A stretch of DNA of 64,000 bases from Candidatus Aalborgicola danicus (lineage in GTDB: Bacteria > Pseudomonadota > Gammaproteobacteria > Burkholderiales > Burkholderiaceae_C), in contig JADJBC010000044.1 in assembly GCA_016703945.1 (NCBI GenBank), positions 124,001 through 188,000 on the forward strand. Reading direction: 5' to 3'. The notes beneath the pieces were generated by a model, which had not been told where the DNA came from, did no database searches, and worked only from the letters and a program-made list of their open reading frames with translations. Below, one piece after another: positions 53,329 to 62,375 of the stretch. The position numbers and the translations under genes were made by a program. How positions within the stretch are numbered: the stretch's first letter is position 1; the number at the start of each line of letters is the position of its first letter.

Positions 53329-56300
53329 CTACTTGGCCGGTGTTGGCTGACGTCCAAATGCCCTTCGCGCCCATTGCGCCAAGTCATCCATATAGCAATA
53401 CACCACTGGGACCACGACCAGCGTCAGCAGTGACGAGGTGATGACTCCGCCTATCACCGCCTGGCCCATGGGCGCGCGCATTTCCGCTCCCTCGCTCAGC
53501 GCAAAGGCCAGCGGCACCATGCCAAAAATCATGGCCAGTGTCGTCATCAGGATGGGGCGCAGGCGCACCTTGGCGGCCATCAGCAGGGCCTCGGAGCGTT
53601 CCATGCCGGGGATGCGACGGCCGTCCGCGTCCGTGCTGTCTTCACGGGCGCGGATCGCAAAGTCCACCAACAAAATGGCATTTTTGGTGACCAGCCCCAT
53701 GAGCATCACCACCCCAATGACCGAGAACATGGACAGCGTGGAGTTGAAGACCATCAGCGCCAGCACCACGCCGATCAGCGTCAGGGGCAGGGCGGTCATC
53801 AGCGCCAGTGGCTGCAAAAAGCTCTTGAACTGGCTGGCCAGGATCATGTAGATGAAGATGACGGCCATGGCCAGCGCCGAGATGGCGTAGCCAAAGGCCT
53901 CGGCCATGTCTTTGGTGGAGCCACTGAACTTGTAGCTGTAGCCTGGCGGCATGGCGATGGTGTCCATGGCGGCCTTGATGTCGGCCGACACTTCGCCGCC
54001 GGAGCGCCCCGAGACGTTGCCGCTGATGGCCACTTCGCGGGTCAAATCGCGCCGGTTGATCTGGTTGGGACCGGTGGCTTCGCGCACGGCTGCTACTTGG
54101 TTGAGCCGTACGATGCGGGGGCTGCCGTCGGCGTTGACACCCACCGTGAACGGCAGCAGCTCCATGTCCTGCGCGCTGTTGCGCGCCTGGGGAGACAGCC
54201 GCACATTGACGTCGTAGGTCTGGTCGTCGGGTGCGCGCCAGCTTCCAACCGTTTGCCCAGCCACGAGTGTGCGCAGGGCTGATCCGATCTGCCCCACGGA
54301 GAGACCCAGATCGGAGGCAACGTCACGCTTGACCGCCACGTCCAGCGTGGGTTTGTTGGGCTTGATGCTGGAGTCCAGATCGACCAGCCCGGGAACCGCG
54401 CGGATTTTTTCCATGGCCTGCACCGTCAGGCGCTCCAACTCGGCGGTATCGGCGCCCTGAATGGAGAACAGGATTTGTTTTTGGCCACCCACGGCGTCCA
54501 GCAGGCCCACATGGGTGACGGTGATGCCGGGCACCTGTTGGAGCCGTTCGCGCAGCACCACGGACATGGCATCCACGCTGCGACTGCGTTCCTTGCGGTC
54601 CACCAGACGGATATACAGGCTGGCGTACATCTTGCCAACGGTGTTGCCGGTGTTGATGGTGGTCAGCGTGTAGCGCACCTCGGGGAAGCTGCGGATGATG
54701 GCCTCCACCTGGCGGGCCTTGGCTTCGGTCACCTCCAGCGAGGAGCCGACCGGGGTGTAAAAACTCAGCGTAGTCTCTGAAAAATCCGATTTGGGAACAA
54801 ACTCGGTTCCCAGCAGCGGCACCATGAAAACACTGGCTACGAAGATGGCCACGGCCAGGCCCACGGTGGCCAGCTTGTGCACCAGCGACCAGCGCAGGAT
54901 GCCCTGGTAGGCGTCGATCAGCCAGTCGGTGGCATGGTCAAACCAGCCGGTGACGCGGCCAATGGTCTTGTCGTAGAAGGTAACCGGTGCGTGGCGATGG
55001 CCGTGGGCTTCGATGCTGGGGTCGTGCCAGATGGAGGACAGCATCGGGTCCAGCGTGAAGCTGACGAACATGGAGATCATCACCGCCGCCACGATGGTGA
55101 TGCCAAATTCGTGGAAAAACTTGCCGATGATGCCGCCCATGAAGCCAATCGGCAGGAACACCGCCACGATGGACAAGGTGGTGGCCAACACGGCCAGGCC
55201 GATTTCCTGCGTGCCATCCAGCGAGGCCTGGTAGGCGCCCTTGCCCATCTGCACATGGCGCACGATGTTTTCCCGCACCACGATGGCATCGTCAATCAAC
55301 AGACCCACGCACAGGGACAACGCCATCAACGTGATCATGTTGATCGTGAAGCCAAACAGGTTCATGAAGAAAAAGGTGCCGATCAGCGCAATCGGCAGGG
55401 TCAACCCGGTGATGACGGTGGAGCGCCAGGAGTTCAGGAACAGGAACACGATCAGCACGGTCAGCAGCGCACCCTCGATCAGGGTGCTGCGCACATTGCT
55501 GACCGACACGCGGATCTGGCGCGAGCCGTCCGTGATGGGCTCCAGGCGCACGCCAGGTGGCAGCTGCTGTTGCATGGCGGCCAGGGTCTTGTGCAGGTTG
55601 TCCACCACGGCAATGGTGTTTTCGTCCTGCGACTTCTGCACGTTGAGCAGCAGCGTGCGCTGGCCGTTGTAAAGCGCCAGGTTGTCAACTTCCTGCGCGC
55701 CATCCACCACCCGCGCCACCTGGTCCACGCGCACCGGAGCACCGTTCTTGCGTGCCACGATGATGCGGCCAAAGTCTTCCGGGCGCTGCATGCGCGCCTG
55801 GATCTGGATCACACGTTCCTGCTCTGCCGAGCGGATGGTGCCCACCGGAACATCCTGGTTCTCATTGCGCACCGCACTGGCCACTTGCTCGGGGGTGATG
55901 CCAAAGGACTCCAGCGCCTGGGGGTTCAGGTAGATGTTGATTTCACGCTTGGTGCCGCCCACCAGCGTGACCGAGCCCACACCGCGCACGTTTTCCAGTC
56001 GCTTTTTGAAAACCTGATCGGCCCAGTTGGTAAGTTCAACCGCAGATAGTGTGGCCCCCACGCTTGCCGCTTCGTGCTGCGCTGCCCCCCGCGGGGGCGC
56101 TCGCGCCTTGGGGCGGCCCGGCGGCGCTCAGGTCGTTCCTGTGGGTGGTTGCGGGGTCCGGTAAAACTGCAACAGACCAGACCGCGCGTGCGGCCGGGTC
56201 AAAGCGCAGCACGCGTGGCTCCTTGACCTCGGTGCGCAGAGTGGGTCGCACGGCGGCCACTTTTTCGCGCACATCGTCTGCGGCCTTGCGACCATCGATG

Positions 56301-56593
56301 TGCAGGCCGAATTCGATGATCACCACCGATTGACCCTCGTAACTGCGCGAGGTCAGGGCGTTGATGCCGGCGATGGAATTGACGCCTTCTTCAATCTTCT
56401 TGGAGACTTCGGTTTCCACGATCTCCGGCGAGGCACCGGGGTAGTCGGCAATGACCACCACCACGGGAAAGTCGATATTGGGGAACTGGTCCACCTGCAG
56501 GCGCTGCAGGGAAAATAAACCCAGCACCACCAGGGCCAGCATGACCATGGTGGCAAACACCGGGTTTTGCAGGCTGACGCGGGTAAACCACAT
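53329..56593 (-). pseudogene. RND efflux pump inner-membrane subunit, split by repeat C
   Basis: The N-terminal part (56593-56036) has MWFTRVSLQNPVFATMVMLA, TM1 and the first porter segment up to VWSVAVLPDPATTHRND. The C-terminal part (56061-53329) resumes with LSAVELTNWADQVFKKRLEN and runs through all other domains, including the VVRENIVRHVQMGKG and LMGLVTKNAILLVDFA motifs, to 910 residues. Between them sits repeat C copy 2. Dropping one G from its GGGGG run would restore a single frame with an insertion of about 30 residues. Partner genes MFP and tetR lie upstream. As read, no functional pump is made. Confidence 0.88.
56054..56130 (-). repeat. Repeat C, copy 2, inside the RND pump gene
   Basis: On the minus strand it reads TGAGCGCCGCCGGGCCGCCC, CAAGGCGCGAGC, a GCCCCCGCGGGGGGC hairpin and a tail AAGCGTGGGGGC, matching copy 1 across its first 29 bases exactly. 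No clear target duplication is seen. Confidence 0.85.
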
Positions 56594-56596
56594 GGC

Positions 56597-57727
56597 CTAT
56601 TGCGTAACCGTGGTTACTTTGACGGGAGTGCCAGAGCGCAAGCTGCCCACACTGCCCACCAATACCGTGGCACCTTCAGCCACACCCTGTACGGCAACCA
56701 TGGCTCGACCATCCAGTTCCCCGCGCACGCCCAGGGTCACGCTCTGGCGAATGACCTGGCCCTTGTCTACCAGCTGCACATAGGGGTCGGGCTTGTCCGT
56801 GCGAACAGAGGTTAGGGGAATCGCCAGGGTGCGCGTCACCCCGGTTTGCAGGCTACCTTGTGCAAACAGCCCCTGGCGCAGGCCCGGGCTGGGCTCCAGC
56901 GCCAGATAGACCAGCACGGCGCGGCTGCCCGCAACCGCACTGGGGTTAATGCGCACCACCCTGGCGGTCAGGGCTTTGCTGGCGCCCTCCACCGAGAGCT
57001 GTGCGGTCTGGCCGGTTTGCACCTGCAAGGAATCTGCGGCATTGAGGCTGGCTTCCAGCTCCAGGCGGCTCAGGTCCACGATTTCGACAATGCGCGCATC
57101 CACGCCTATGCGTTCGCCGCTTTGGGCCAGGCGCTGCGCAATCTGTCCGGAAATGGGTGCGCGCAGCACCGTGTCGTCCAGCGATTTGCCAGCCACATCA
57201 ACCCCCGCCAAGGCGGCGCGGTAATTGGCCTCGGCTGCTGCCAGCGTGGACATGGATGCATCCAGCGCAGTCTTGGAGATAAAGCCCTTGTCCACCAGTG
57301 ACCGGTTGTTATCAGAACTGCGCTTGGCAATGTCCACCTGCGCACGGGCGGATTCGGCTTGTTGTTGGGCTTGTTTCACGCGTGCCTGGTATTCGGTGGC
57401 GTCGATGCGGGCGATGACGTCGCCGGTCTTCACAAAATCACCCTCGCGCACTACCAGCCCTTTCAATTCGCCGGGTACACGGGCCTTGACGAAGGCCGAG
57501 TTCACGGCCTTCACGGGGCCGGACAGGGCCAGCGACTGCGCCAACTCCACCATGCGCACCTGCACTAGATCGCCAGGCAGCAATTCCACGGTGGCCTGGG
57601 CGGGTTTGCCAACTTGTGCCGCCAGTGCATCCTGTTGGGCCTTGCGGGCCGACAGCGCGCGCATGGCCCCGGCCGCCACCAGACCCAGGACAAGGGCGAT
57701 AACTGTCCATTTGATCCAGCGCTTCAT
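56597..57727 (-). CDS. RND efflux periplasmic adaptor (membrane fusion protein)
   Basis: A 376-residue protein with one N-terminal membrane anchor (WTVIALVLGLVAAGAM), lipoyl halves (VPGELKGLVVREGDFVKTGD, VLRAPISGQIAQRL), an alpha-hairpin (residues about 105-185) and a C-terminal beta-barrel/membrane-proximal region. It would link the pump to a TolC-type channel; tolC lies 4.4 kb away. The start overlaps the tetR stop (ATGA), and the pump gene follows three bases after the stop. Confidence 0.93.
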   Translation of the reverse strand: MKRWIKWTVIALVLGLVAAGAMRALSARKAQQDALAAQVGKPAQATVELLPGDLVQVRMVELAQSLALSGPVKAVNSAFVKARVPGELKGLVVREGDFVKTGDVIARIDATEYQARVKQAQQQAESARAQVDIAKRSSDNNRSLVDKGFISKTALDASMSTLAAAEANYRAALAGVDVAGKSLDDTVLRAPISGQIAQRLAQSGERIGVDARIVEIVDLSRLELEASLNAADSLQVQTGQTAQLSVEGASKALTARVVRINPSAVAGSRAVLVYLALEPSPGLRQGLFAQGSLQTGVTRTLAIPLTSVRTDKPDPYVQLVDKGQVIRQSVTLGVRGELDGRAMVAVQGVAEGATVLVGSVGSLRSGTPVKVTTVTQ

Positions 57728-58395
57728 GGTGCCGCCTGCTCCTGGGTGATGCCATGCAGCAGGGTGTCTACCTGCACCCGGAAGTATTGTTCGGGATCGA
57801 TCGCCTCAGTGCCAATGCAGGTTCCCAGCGAGTGCTTCCACGTGGCAAGAAACAGCATGGGCGCCAACACGGTGTAGATGCCGTAGCGCAGGTCAATGGG
57901 GCGGAACTCGCCACGGTCGACCCCGCGTTGCAGCACGCGACGAAGCAGGTCGTTGCCCGGGCGGATCACCTCTTGCTGGTAAAAGGCCGCCAGTTCGGGA
58001 AAGTTGCCAGCCTCGCTCATCATCAGCTTGGTGATGCCCGATACCTTGGTAGAGCCAATACGTTCCCACCATGCCCGGATGCTCAAGCGCAGCAAATCGG
58101 CCGAACTGCCCTGAAAACTGTCGATTTCGGCATTCCACTCGTCAAACCTGCCCGAAATATTCTCCCGAACCACGGCTTTGAACAGTTCTTCCTTACTGGA
58201 AAAGTATAGAAATAGGGTGCCTTTGGATACGCCAGCGCGTTTGGCCACTTCTTCGGCGCGGGTCGCCGCATAGCCTTTTTCGACAAACAACTCCAAAGCT
58301 GCCGCCAGCAGCTCGCCCGGGCGTGCGTCCTTGCGGCGTTCGCGCTTGGCGCGCACCGTGGCGGCAATTTCACACAAAGGGCATGAGGTAGACAT
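57724..58395 (-). CDS. TetR/AcrR family repressor
   Basis: A 223-residue regulator. The helix-turn-helix is ALELFVEKGYAATRAEEVAKRAGVSKGTLFLYFSSKEELFKAVV (quoted here only as its halves GYAATRAEEVAKRAGVSKGT and LFLYFSSKEELFKAVV are key). Residues 5-8 form CPLC, unusual in the N-terminal arm. It is the first gene of the efflux operon and probably represses it in response to a substrate. Confidence 0.9.
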   Translation of the reverse strand: MSTSCPLCEIAATVRAKRERRKDARPGELLAAALELFVEKGYAATRAEEVAKRAGVSKGTLFLYFSSKEELFKAVVRENISGRFDEWNAEIDSFQGSSADLLRLSIRAWWERIGSTKVSGITKLMMSEAGNFPELAAFYQQEVIRPGNDLLRRVLQRGVDRGEFRPIDLRYGIYTVLAPMLFLATWKHSLGTCIGTEAIDPEQYFRVQVDTLLHGITQEQAAP

Positions 58396-58557
58396 GAAGT
58401 TACTGACTGAATGGTTATTAGTTTACTGTATGGACCCCTATCGGGTCAAGGTGATGGCGACCAGCCAACCAAAGGGCATGACGAACTGCCAAAAAGGGGA
58501 CACGGGTGGAGAACGCCGCATTGTCCGACTGAATTTGTAGGACATTGTGATTCATAG

Positions 58558-58571
58558 TTGATGAGGATCAA
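58558..58571 (+). promoter_or_regulatory. FNR box of the ubiU operon promoter
   Basis: TTGATGAGGATCAA is a perfect match to TTGATNNNNATCAA. A TATCTT hexamer at 58594-58599 fits a -10 box, giving a start near 58606 and placing the FNR site at about -41.5, the usual position for activation. The 256 bases between tetR and ubiU hold this promoter and nothing else recognisable. Confidence 0.85.
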
Positions 58572-58651
58572 CACATGCCCATTTGCATCAGCGTATCTTC
58601 CGCGGCACCGCAATGATCGCATGGTGCGGCTTGCTTTCCAGGCACTTACTT

Positions 58652-59695
58652 ATGCAAAATTCTGAATCCCTCGCTGAGGGCACCGCACTGCCACCCATGG
58701 AATTGGTCTGCCCGGCCGGCAGCTTGCCAGCCCTGAAAGCCGCCGTGGACAACGGTGCCAGTTGCGTCTACCTCGGTCTGCGCGACGCTACCAATGCCCG
58801 CAACTTTGCCGGCCTCAATTTTGACGAGGCGGCCATTGCCAATGGCATTGCCTACTCCCATGCGCGGGGCTGCAAGGTCTTTATGGCGCTCAACACCTAT
58901 CCGCAAGCCGCCAACCCCCAGTTGTGGCAATCGGCGGTGGACAAGGCGGTGGACCTGGGCGTGGACGCCGTGATCCTGGCCGACCCCGGCCTGATGCAGT
59001 ACGCCGCCACCCACCACCCCAAGCTGCGCCTGCACCTGTCCGTGCAGGGCTCGGCTACCAATTTCGACGCCATCAACTTCTACCGCGAGCAGTTTGGCGT
59101 GGTGCGCGCCGTGCTGCCGCGCGTGCTGTCGCTGACCCAGGTGCAGCAGGTCATCGAAAAGACCCCGGTCGAGATCGAGGTCTTCGGTTTTGGCAGCCTG
59201 TGCGTGATGGTGGAAGGGCGCTGTGCGCTGTCCAGCTATGTCACCGGCGAATCGCCCAACACCCATGGCGTGTGCTCCCCACCCAAGGCCGTGCGCTGGC
59301 AGGAGACGCCGCAGGGCCGCGAGTCGCGCCTGAATGGTGTGCTGATCGACCGCTACGCACCCGGCGAAAACGCCGGTTACCCCACGCTGTGCAAGGGCCG
59401 CTTTGATGTGGGCGAGGATGAAAACTACTACGCCATCGAGGAGCCCACCAGCCTGAACACGCTGGAGCTGCTGCCGCAATTGCACAAGATGGGTGTGCGC
59501 GCCATCAAGATCGAAGGCCGCCAGCGCAGCCCCGCCTACGTGGCCCAGGTCACCAAGGTCTGGCGCGAGGCCATGGACCACTGCATGGCCAATCCGCACC
59601 GCTACGCACCCAAGCCCGTCTGGATGAGCGGGCTGGACAAAGTGGCCGAGGGCCAGCAGCATACGTTGGGCGCTTACCACCGCCCGTGGAAGTAA
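58652..59695 (+). CDS. ubiU: Oxygen-independent ubiquinone hydroxylation protein UbiU (peptidase U32 family)
   Basis: A 347-residue protein that with UbiV hydroxylates the ubiquinone ring without O2, using a [4Fe-4S] cluster and prephenate as shown for E. coli. MELVCPAGSLPALKAAVDNG is the family start. The four cluster cysteines are in GFGSLCVMVEGRCALSS, GVCSPPKAV and PTLCKGRF. Start at 58652 is used as it lies just after the predicted transcript start; 58613 and 58697 are alternatives. First gene of a six-gene operon, six bases before ubiV. Confidence 0.95.
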   Translation: MQNSESLAEGTALPPMELVCPAGSLPALKAAVDNGASCVYLGLRDATNARNFAGLNFDEAAIANGIAYSHARGCKVFMALNTYPQAANPQLWQSAVDKAVDLGVDAVILADPGLMQYAATHHPKLRLHLSVQGSATNFDAINFYREQFGVVRAVLPRVLSLTQVQQVIEKTPVEIEVFGFGSLCVMVEGRCALSSYVTGESPNTHGVCSPPKAVRWQETPQGRESRLNGVLIDRYAPGENAGYPTLCKGRFDVGEDENYYAIEEPTSLNTLELLPQLHKMGVRAIKIEGRQRSPAYVAQVTKVWREAMDHCMANPHRYAPKPVWMSGLDKVAEGQQHTLGAYHRPWK

Positions 59696-59701
59696 ACGAT
59701 C

Positions 59702-60613
59702 ATGAAACTCTCACTCGGACCCCTGCTGTATTACTGGTCGCGCGAAGCCACTTTAAATTTCTACGAAGCCATCAGCCACACGCCGGTGGACATCGTCTAC
59801 CTGGGCGAAACCGTCTGCTCGCGCCGCCATGAACTGCGCCTGTCTGATTGGCTGGACGTGGCCCAGATGCTCAAGGACGCCGGCAAGGAAGTGGTGCTGT
59901 CCACCCAGGTGCTGCTGGAGTCCGGCGCCGAAGTCGGCACCATGCACAAGATCACCGGCAACGGCGACTTCCTGGTGGAAGCCAACGACATGGGTGCCGT
60001 GCAATGCCTGGCCGGCAAGGTGCCGTTTGTGGCCGGGCCGCACCTCAATATCTACAACCTGCCGACGCTGCAATGGATGGCTGGGCTGGGCGCCACGCGC
60101 TGGGTCATTCCGTTGGAAATGAAGCGCAGCGACCTGGCCGTGATTCAGCAAGGCCTGCCTGCAGGCATGCAGACCGAGGTGTTTTCCTATGGCCGGATGC
60201 CGCTGGCGTTTTCGGCCCGCTGCTTCACGGCGCGCCACCGCAACCTGCCCAAGGACGATTGCCGCTTCAGCTGCCTGGACCACCCCGATGGACTGATGCT
60301 GAAGACGCGGGAGCACGAAGAATTTTTGGTGCTCAACGGCACGCAGACGCAATCGGCCCGGGTCTACAACCTGGTGGATGCGCTGGATGACATGCAGGAT
60401 ATAGGTGTGGACGTGGTGCGCCTCAGCCCGCAATCGCAGGACATGGCAGAAGTCATCGCTGTGTTTGACGCCGCGCGCAAGCGCAACCTCAGTCCCCAGG
60501 ACGCCTTGGCGCGCCTGCAGCCGCTGATGCCCGATCGTGGCTGCAACGGCTACTGGCACGGCCAGCCTGGGCTGGACCAGGTGGACAGTGCCGCCTTGGC
60601 CGAGCCGGCCTAA
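59702..60613 (+). CDS. ubiV: Oxygen-independent ubiquinone hydroxylation protein UbiV
   Basis: A 303-residue U32-family partner of UbiU. The four cluster cysteines appear in GETVCSRRHELR, SARCFTARHRN and DDCRFSCLDHPDG. The opening KLSLGPLLYYWSREATLNFY is typical of UbiV. It lies six bases after ubiU and 15 bases before the hemolysin III-type gene. Confidence 0.95.
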   Translation: MKLSLGPLLYYWSREATLNFYEAISHTPVDIVYLGETVCSRRHELRLSDWLDVAQMLKDAGKEVVLSTQVLLESGAEVGTMHKITGNGDFLVEANDMGAVQCLAGKVPFVAGPHLNIYNLPTLQWMAGLGATRWVIPLEMKRSDLAVIQQGLPAGMQTEVFSYGRMPLAFSARCFTARHRNLPKDDCRFSCLDHPDGLMLKTREHEEFLVLNGTQTQSARVYNLVDALDDMQDIGVDVVRLSPQSQDMAEVIAVFDAARKRNLSPQDALARLQPLMPDRGCNGYWHGQPGLDQVDSAALAEPA

Positions 60614-60628
60614 GCACGCCTAGCCCAC

Positions 60629-61246
60629 ATGTACCACGGCGAGCGCTTCAACAGCATCAGCCACCTGGTGGGGGCCGGTCTGGCCGTGCTGGGTGCTGTG
60701 CTGTTGGTCGTGACTGCCGCGCGCCTGGGCGACCCGTGGAAGATCGTCAGCTTTAGCATCTACGGTGCCATGCTGGTGGCGCTGTATGTGGCCAGCACGC
60801 TGTACCACAGCGTGCGCGGCCCTTCAAAAACGTGGTTGCAAAAGTTTGACCACTGCTCCATCTACCTACTGATCGCCGGGAGCTACACGCCGTTTGCGCT
60901 GGTGTCGCTGCGCGGACCCTGGGGCTGGTCGCTGCTGGGTGCAGTGTGGACGCTGGCCGTGGTGGGCATCTTCCAGGAAATTTGGTTTGCCAAGGGCGCG
61001 CGCGTGCTGTCGTTGGTCATCTACCTGCTGATGGGCTGGCTGGCGCTGGTGGCGGTCATGCCGCTGTGGGAAGCGCTCACGCCCAGCGGGTTTGCCTGGC
61101 TGATTGCCGGGGGATTGTTCTACACCGTGGGCGTCATCTTTTACGTGGCCGACCAGCGCATTCGCCATGGCCACGGTGTCTGGCATTTGTTTGTGCTGGG
61201 TGGCAGCAGCTGCCACTTCTTTACCGTACTCTTTTTTGTCGCCTGA
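60629..61246 (+). CDS. Hemolysin III / PAQR family membrane protein
   Basis: A 205-residue protein with seven hydrophobic helices. The metal-site residues of the family are present: ISHLVGAG near the start, STLYHS, KFDHCSIYLLIAGSYTPF and a C-terminal GVWHLFVLGGSSCHFF. The bacterial family's function is poorly known; no haemolytic activity should be assumed. Its position inside the ubi operon (15 and 26 bases from neighbours) suggests a membrane or lipid role in anaerobic growth. Confidence 0.92.
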   Translation: MYHGERFNSISHLVGAGLAVLGAVLLVVTAARLGDPWKIVSFSIYGAMLVALYVASTLYHSVRGPSKTWLQKFDHCSIYLLIAGSYTPFALVSLRGPWGWSLLGAVWTLAVVGIFQEIWFAKGARVLSLVIYLLMGWLALVAVMPLWEALTPSGFAWLIAGGLFYTVGVIFYVADQRIRHGHGVWHLFVLGGSSCHFFTVLFFVA

Positions 61247-61272
61247 TTGAAACCGAACCACACGGGATTGCC

Positions 61273-61782
61273 ATGACTACTCCATCCACTGCCTTTGTAT
61301 TGCCCGGACCGGTGGGGTCCGTGTTGTCGCGACTGCCGGCCTACCCGGGATCGTTTTTGCTGGTCACCGCGCTGAACAAGGTGCTGGCCAAAGAGTTGCC
61401 GGCCGATGTGCGCCAGTACCTGCTGGGCAAGAAGCTGCGCATCCATGTGACCGACGCGCGTCTGACCTTTGACTTCACCTGCACCGGCGTGCGCTTTGTC
61501 GCCTCCAAAAAGCAGGACGCAACCGACCTGACCATCAGTGCCAATGCGCAAGACTTCTTGCGCCTGGCGCAGCGCCAGGAAGACCCGGACACGCTGTTCT
61601 TCAACCGCCGCCTGTCCATGGAGGGCGACACCGAGCTGGGTCTGGTCGTCAAGAACGCCATCGATGCGCTGGAGCTGCCGGTGCTCGATTTGCAGCAGTG
61701 GACGCCCGACAAGGTGCTGGCCCGCTTCCTGCCCCGCAAGCGCGCCACATCACCGGCGCAACATCCCGTCGGGAAAGTGTGA
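61273..61782 (+). CDS. ubiT: Ubiquinone accessory lipid carrier UbiT (SCP2 domain)
   Basis: A 169-residue protein with one SCP2 lipid-binding domain (ISANAQDFLRLAQRQEDPDT, LFFNRRLSMEGDTELGLVVKN in part). UbiT replaces UbiJ as the lipid-binding scaffold for ubiquinone intermediates without oxygen. Neighbours ubiU and ubiV make this identification firm. Confidence 0.93.
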   Translation: MTTPSTAFVLPGPVGSVLSRLPAYPGSFLLVTALNKVLAKELPADVRQYLLGKKLRIHVTDARLTFDFTCTGVRFVASKKQDATDLTISANAQDFLRLAQRQEDPDTLFFNRRLSMEGDTELGLVVKNAIDALELPVLDLQQWTPDKVLARFLPRKRATSPAQHPVGKV

Positions 61783-61799
61783 TCGGGCATCGCGCCGAC

Positions 61800-62375
61800 A
61801 TGCGACGGCGCATCATCGTCGCCATCTCTGGCGCCAGCGGCGCCGTGTATGGCGTGCGCCTGCTGCAGGTGCTGCGCGACACACCGGGCATCGAGTCGCA
61901 TTTGGTGGTGTCCAGCGCCGGTTGGCGAAATGTGGAAGAAGAACACGGCCTGCAGCGCGCGGATATCGAGGGCCTGGCCCACCACGTGTATGACATCGCC
62001 AATGTGGGCGCGGCAATCGCCAGCGGCTCCTTTCAATGCAGCGCCATGGTGGTGGCGCCATGCTCCATGCGCACGCTCTCTGCGATTGCGCATGGCCTGT
62101 CGGACAACCTGATCACGCGTGCCGCCGATGTGGTTCTCAAGGAACGCCGTCGTCTGGTGCTGATGGTGCGCGAGTCGCCACTGAGCCTGATTCACCTGCG
62201 CAACATGGTCAGCGCCACCGAGGCTGGTGCCATTATTTGCCCGCCCATGCCGGCCTTCTATTTGCGCCCACAGAGCGTGGAAGACATCGTGGACTTCAGC
62301 GTGGCTCGCGCACTCGATTTGCTGGATGTGCCACACACGCTGGCCGCACGCTGGAACGGGCAGGGCGAAGAATGA
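61800..62375 (+). CDS. ubiX: Flavin prenyltransferase UbiX
   Basis: A 191-residue enzyme that joins dimethylallyl phosphate to FMN to make prenyl-FMN, the cofactor of UbiD. VAISGASGAVYGVRLLQVL binds FMN; PCSMRTLSAIAHGLSDNL and LVLMVRESPLSLIHLRNM are typical. The stop overlaps the ubiD start (ATGA). Confidence 0.96.
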   Translation: MRRRIIVAISGASGAVYGVRLLQVLRDTPGIESHLVVSSAGWRNVEEEHGLQRADIEGLAHHVYDIANVGAAIASGSFQCSAMVVAPCSMRTLSAIAHGLSDNLITRAADVVLKERRRLVLMVRESPLSLIHLRNMVSATEAGAIICPPMPAFYLRPQSVEDIVDFSVARALDLLDVPHTLAARWNGQGEE

